A DNA stretch of 8,566 nt from contig DUQY01000154.1 of assembly GCA_012837565.1 (NCBI GenBank), forward strand, positions 1 through 8,566, written 5' to 3'. Source of the stretch: Bacteroidales bacterium. GTDB taxonomy: Bacteria > Bacteroidota > Bacteroidia > Bacteroidales > P3. The notes under the pieces were generated by a model, which searched no databases, was not told where the DNA came from, and was given only the letters and a program-made list of their open reading frames with translations. Positions within the stretch are counted from its first letter, which is position 1, and every line of letters begins with the position of its first letter. Below are positions 6,881 through 8,566 of the stretch, in pieces. A program made the translations under genes and the position numbers.

Positions 6881-8346
6881 TGCCTTTCAGAAACCGTTTT
6901 AATTATAAGTTCTTCCAATATATTCTTGGGCTAGTAATTAACTTTATTGGTTTTAGCTTAACTATTCCTTTGATTTTAGCCATAGTAAATAAAGAATCAA
7001 CCGTTTTGGCTTTTTCATTTAGTGTAGGATTTTCCCTTGTTTTGGGATTCTCTCTAATGTTTTTCAATAGGAACTATCCCCAATACCTAACAAAAAAGGA
7101 TGGTAGAATTATTGTAGGATTAATTTGGTTTGTGGCTCCTTTTCTTACAGCCCTACCCTATTTGTTAAGTCCAATCTATTTTCAAAACCCTATCAATGCC
7201 TTGTTCGAAGCCTTTTCTGGACTCACAACAACAGGCTCAACAATACTCAACGACTTAGATATAATTCCGAAAAGCATATTGTTATGGAGAGCTTTAAGCC
7301 AGTGGATTGGAGGAATGGGCTTAACCCTAATTGTTATATTATTACTGAAAAACTATAAGAACGGGTCAAACTACCTTTTCAATGCAGAGTTTACCTCATT
7401 AGACAAAGAAAAAGTTCGTCCACATATTAAAGATTCTGTACTTAAGATAATATATATCTATGTTGGCTTAACCATTATTTCAATAAGTCTCCTAACATTT
7501 GGAGAAATGGATTTATTTACTGCAATTTGCCATAGCTTTGGAGCAGTTTCTACGGGAGGTTTTTCAACTTCCAACACAAACATCGGAGATTATTCAGCCT
7601 ACACGCAATACGTCCTAACAGGGATAATGCTTTTTTCAGGAATAAGTTATGTTCTTCTTTATTGGCTTATTAAAGGAAGATGGGGAAAAGTGTTTCGTGA
7701 TGAACAATCAAGGGTATATCTATTAATTATTCTTATTGGAACAATTATATTATTTAGCTCTCTGTTTTTTATAAGTAATTACGAGATTGAAAGAAGCTTT
7801 CGTGTTGCATTACTACATATTGTTTCTGTCGTTACAACAACAGGTTATTATCTTCCAGAGGTACAAAGCTTCGGACTCTTCATCTCAACCTTGCTTCTTC
7901 TTCTAATGTTTATTGGCGGTTGTAGTTCATCATCTAGCACAGGTTTAAAGATAATTAGACTAATAATTCTTTTCAAATATGCTAACAACTCCTTTAAGAG
8001 GATGTTTCATCCAAGAGCTATAATACCAATAAGATATAATAAAATTGCTTTGGTTGATGAGGCTACAAATCTTGTATTTGGGTTTTTCTTCCTCTACCTT
8101 ATTATTTTTATTATGGGTGCCTTTACCTTAACCCTTTTTGGCAATGAATTTATGCCCTCAATTGCAATGTCGGCAGCAAACATAAGTAATATTGGACCAG
8201 TTATTGGTTATATGTCGCCAGAGATAACTTATGAATCCCTAAACATAGGTTCAAAAACTACTTTAATGATTTTAATGATGATTGGTCGATTAGAAATTTA
8301 CTCATTTATTGCAATGTTTTCTAAGACTATTTGGACTAAGAATTAG
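6880..8346 (+). CDS. trkH: TrkH, potassium-translocating membrane subunit of the Trk system
   Basis: Inner-membrane K+ channel/transporter subunit of 488 residues, the usual TrkH length, with about ten hydrophobic segments and four pore repeats. The filter segments are TTTGS (116-120), STGGFS (224-229), TTTGYY (319-324) and NISNIGP (434-440), each with its conserved Gly. The run GGCSSSSSTGLK (346-357) corresponds to the flexible intramembrane gating loop of the third repeat, which is usually rich in Gly and Ser. A conserved Arg in the last helix (MMIGR, 470) is present. Short N-terminal helices at about 12-36 and 41-62 precede the first pore. The start overlaps the trkA stop by one base. No clear T-tailed terminator follows; the next 72 bp hold the 21-bp-phased repeats and then a convergent gene. 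Confidence 0.96.
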   Translation: MPFRNRFNYKFFQYILGLVINFIGFSLTIPLILAIVNKESTVLAFSFSVGFSLVLGFSLMFFNRNYPQYLTKKDGRIIVGLIWFVAPFLTALPYLLSPIYFQNPINALFEAFSGLTTTGSTILNDLDIIPKSILLWRALSQWIGGMGLTLIVILLLKNYKNGSNYLFNAEFTSLDKEKVRPHIKDSVLKIIYIYVGLTIISISLLTFGEMDLFTAICHSFGAVSTGGFSTSNTNIGDYSAYTQYVLTGIMLFSGISYVLLYWLIKGRWGKVFRDEQSRVYLLIILIGTIILFSSLFFISNYEIERSFRVALLHIVSVVTTTGYYLPEVQSFGLFISTLLLLLMFIGGCSSSSSTGLKIIRLIILFKYANNSFKRMFHPRAIIPIRYNKIALVDEATNLVFGFFFLYLIIFIMGAFTLTLFGNEFMPSIAMSAANISNIGPVIGYMSPEITYESLNIGSKTTLMILMMIGRLEIYSFIAMFSKTIWTKN

Positions 8347-8431
8347 ATCTTCGTTTCACGCCGCTAACTCTTCGTTTCAGTAAATTCTTTCTTCGTTTTA
8401 ATTTACTAGATCTTCGTTTTAATTAAAGCAA
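8343..8431. repeat. Four TCTTCGTTT copies at exact 21-bp spacing
   Basis: TCTTCGTTT is found at 8348, 8369, 8390 and 8411, each 21 bp after the last. The next base is C in the first two copies and T in the last two, followed by A in all four. The intervening bases vary, with TTAGA or CTAGA before the first and last copies. The array starts within the trkH stop codon (TAG at 8344-8346) and its last unit covers the dapF stop codon at 8419-8421. It belongs to the same family as the 564-630 repeats. It may act at RNA or DNA level at this convergent junction, but no function is known to me. Confidence 0.8.
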
Positions 8432-8566
8432 AACACTCCTTCAAAAGTTTTTTCTGCTAAGCCTTCAAGGAATATATTGGTATATTTATTTTCTTTTGTT
8501 CTAGTATAATATACTTTTAATACTCCACCTCTTGCATTAATTATTATAGGGCTTTCCAATAAACTA
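8419..8566 (-). CDS. dapF: Probable diaminopimelate epimerase, C-terminal 48 residues (5' part outside window)
   Basis: On the minus strand a frame is open from the window edge (first full codon 8565-8563) to a TAA at 8421-8419, giving 48 residues that are too short to stand out as an ORF. The sequence reads SPIIINARGGVLKVYY, then an R/K/N-rich stretch, then NIFLEGLAEKTFEGVF. This fits the end of DapF, where a x-x-GG-x-L-x-V strand is followed by (N)I-(W/F)-L-x-G-(P)-A-E-x-x-F-E-G. The Pro normally seen in GPAE is Leu here. DapF interconverts LL- and meso-diaminopimelate for lysine and peptidoglycan synthesis in the cytoplasm. The catalytic Cys residues lie outside the window, so activity cannot be judged. 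The gene converges on trkH with a 72-bp gap. Confidence 0.75.
   Translation of the reverse strand, partial: SLLESPIIINARGGVLKVYYTRTKENKYTNIFLEGLAEKTFEGVFCFN

Noticed and set aside
7125..7358. 77-codon plus-strand ORF within trkH
   Set aside because: It overlaps the first pore region of TrkH in another frame and has no independent support.
8348..8419. CRISPR-like array (repeats at constant spacing)
   Set aside because: The conserved unit is only 9 bp with 12-bp variable gaps, far below CRISPR repeat and spacer lengths, and no cas gene is present.

Overview
The window looks like core chromosome from a low-GC member of the Bacteroidota, most likely Bacteroidales. Four things point that way. 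The primary sigma factor is short, lacks region 1.1 and starts MRQLKIS. The promoters fit the Bacteroidota pattern (-33 TTTG-like, -7 TAnnTTTG). Start codons lack clear Shine-Dalgarno sequences. The gene set is typical: an SDR-type threonine dehydrogenase next to kbl, and a trkA-trkH pair.

Layout. (1) 1-530 (+): 3' part of a ZIP-family metal transporter, cut by the window edge. (2) 531-788: spacer with short repeats built on TCTTCGTTT in both orientations, a perfect 13-bp inverted repeat, and a weak promoter. (3) 789-2150 (+): periplasmic HtrA/DegP-type serine protease. (4) 2280-3140 (+): rpoD, with a perfect -7 box and, further upstream, a paired 9-mer. (5) 3157-3190: strong hairpin that can terminate both rpoD and the convergent operon. 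(6) 5391-3221 (-): kbl then an SDR L-threonine 3-dehydrogenase, which together convert threonine to glycine and acetyl-CoA. (7) 5392-5539: divergent control region whose two promoters are mirror images and overlap. (8) 5540-8346 (+): trkA and trkH, a complete Trk potassium uptake pair overlapping at TAATG. (9) 8343-8431: four copies of TCTTCGTTT at exactly 21-bp spacing between convergent genes. (10) 8419-8566 (-): C-terminal end of a probable diaminopimelate epimerase (dapF), which continues past the window.

The genes form separate housekeeping units: metal uptake, envelope protein quality control, general transcription, threonine breakdown, potassium uptake and lysine/peptidoglycan precursor synthesis. 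I see no mobile element, defence system, CRISPR array or RNA gene. The least explained parts are non-coding: the 21-bp-phased TCTTCGTTT family in two unrelated spacers, and the symmetric divergent promoter between kbl and trkA.
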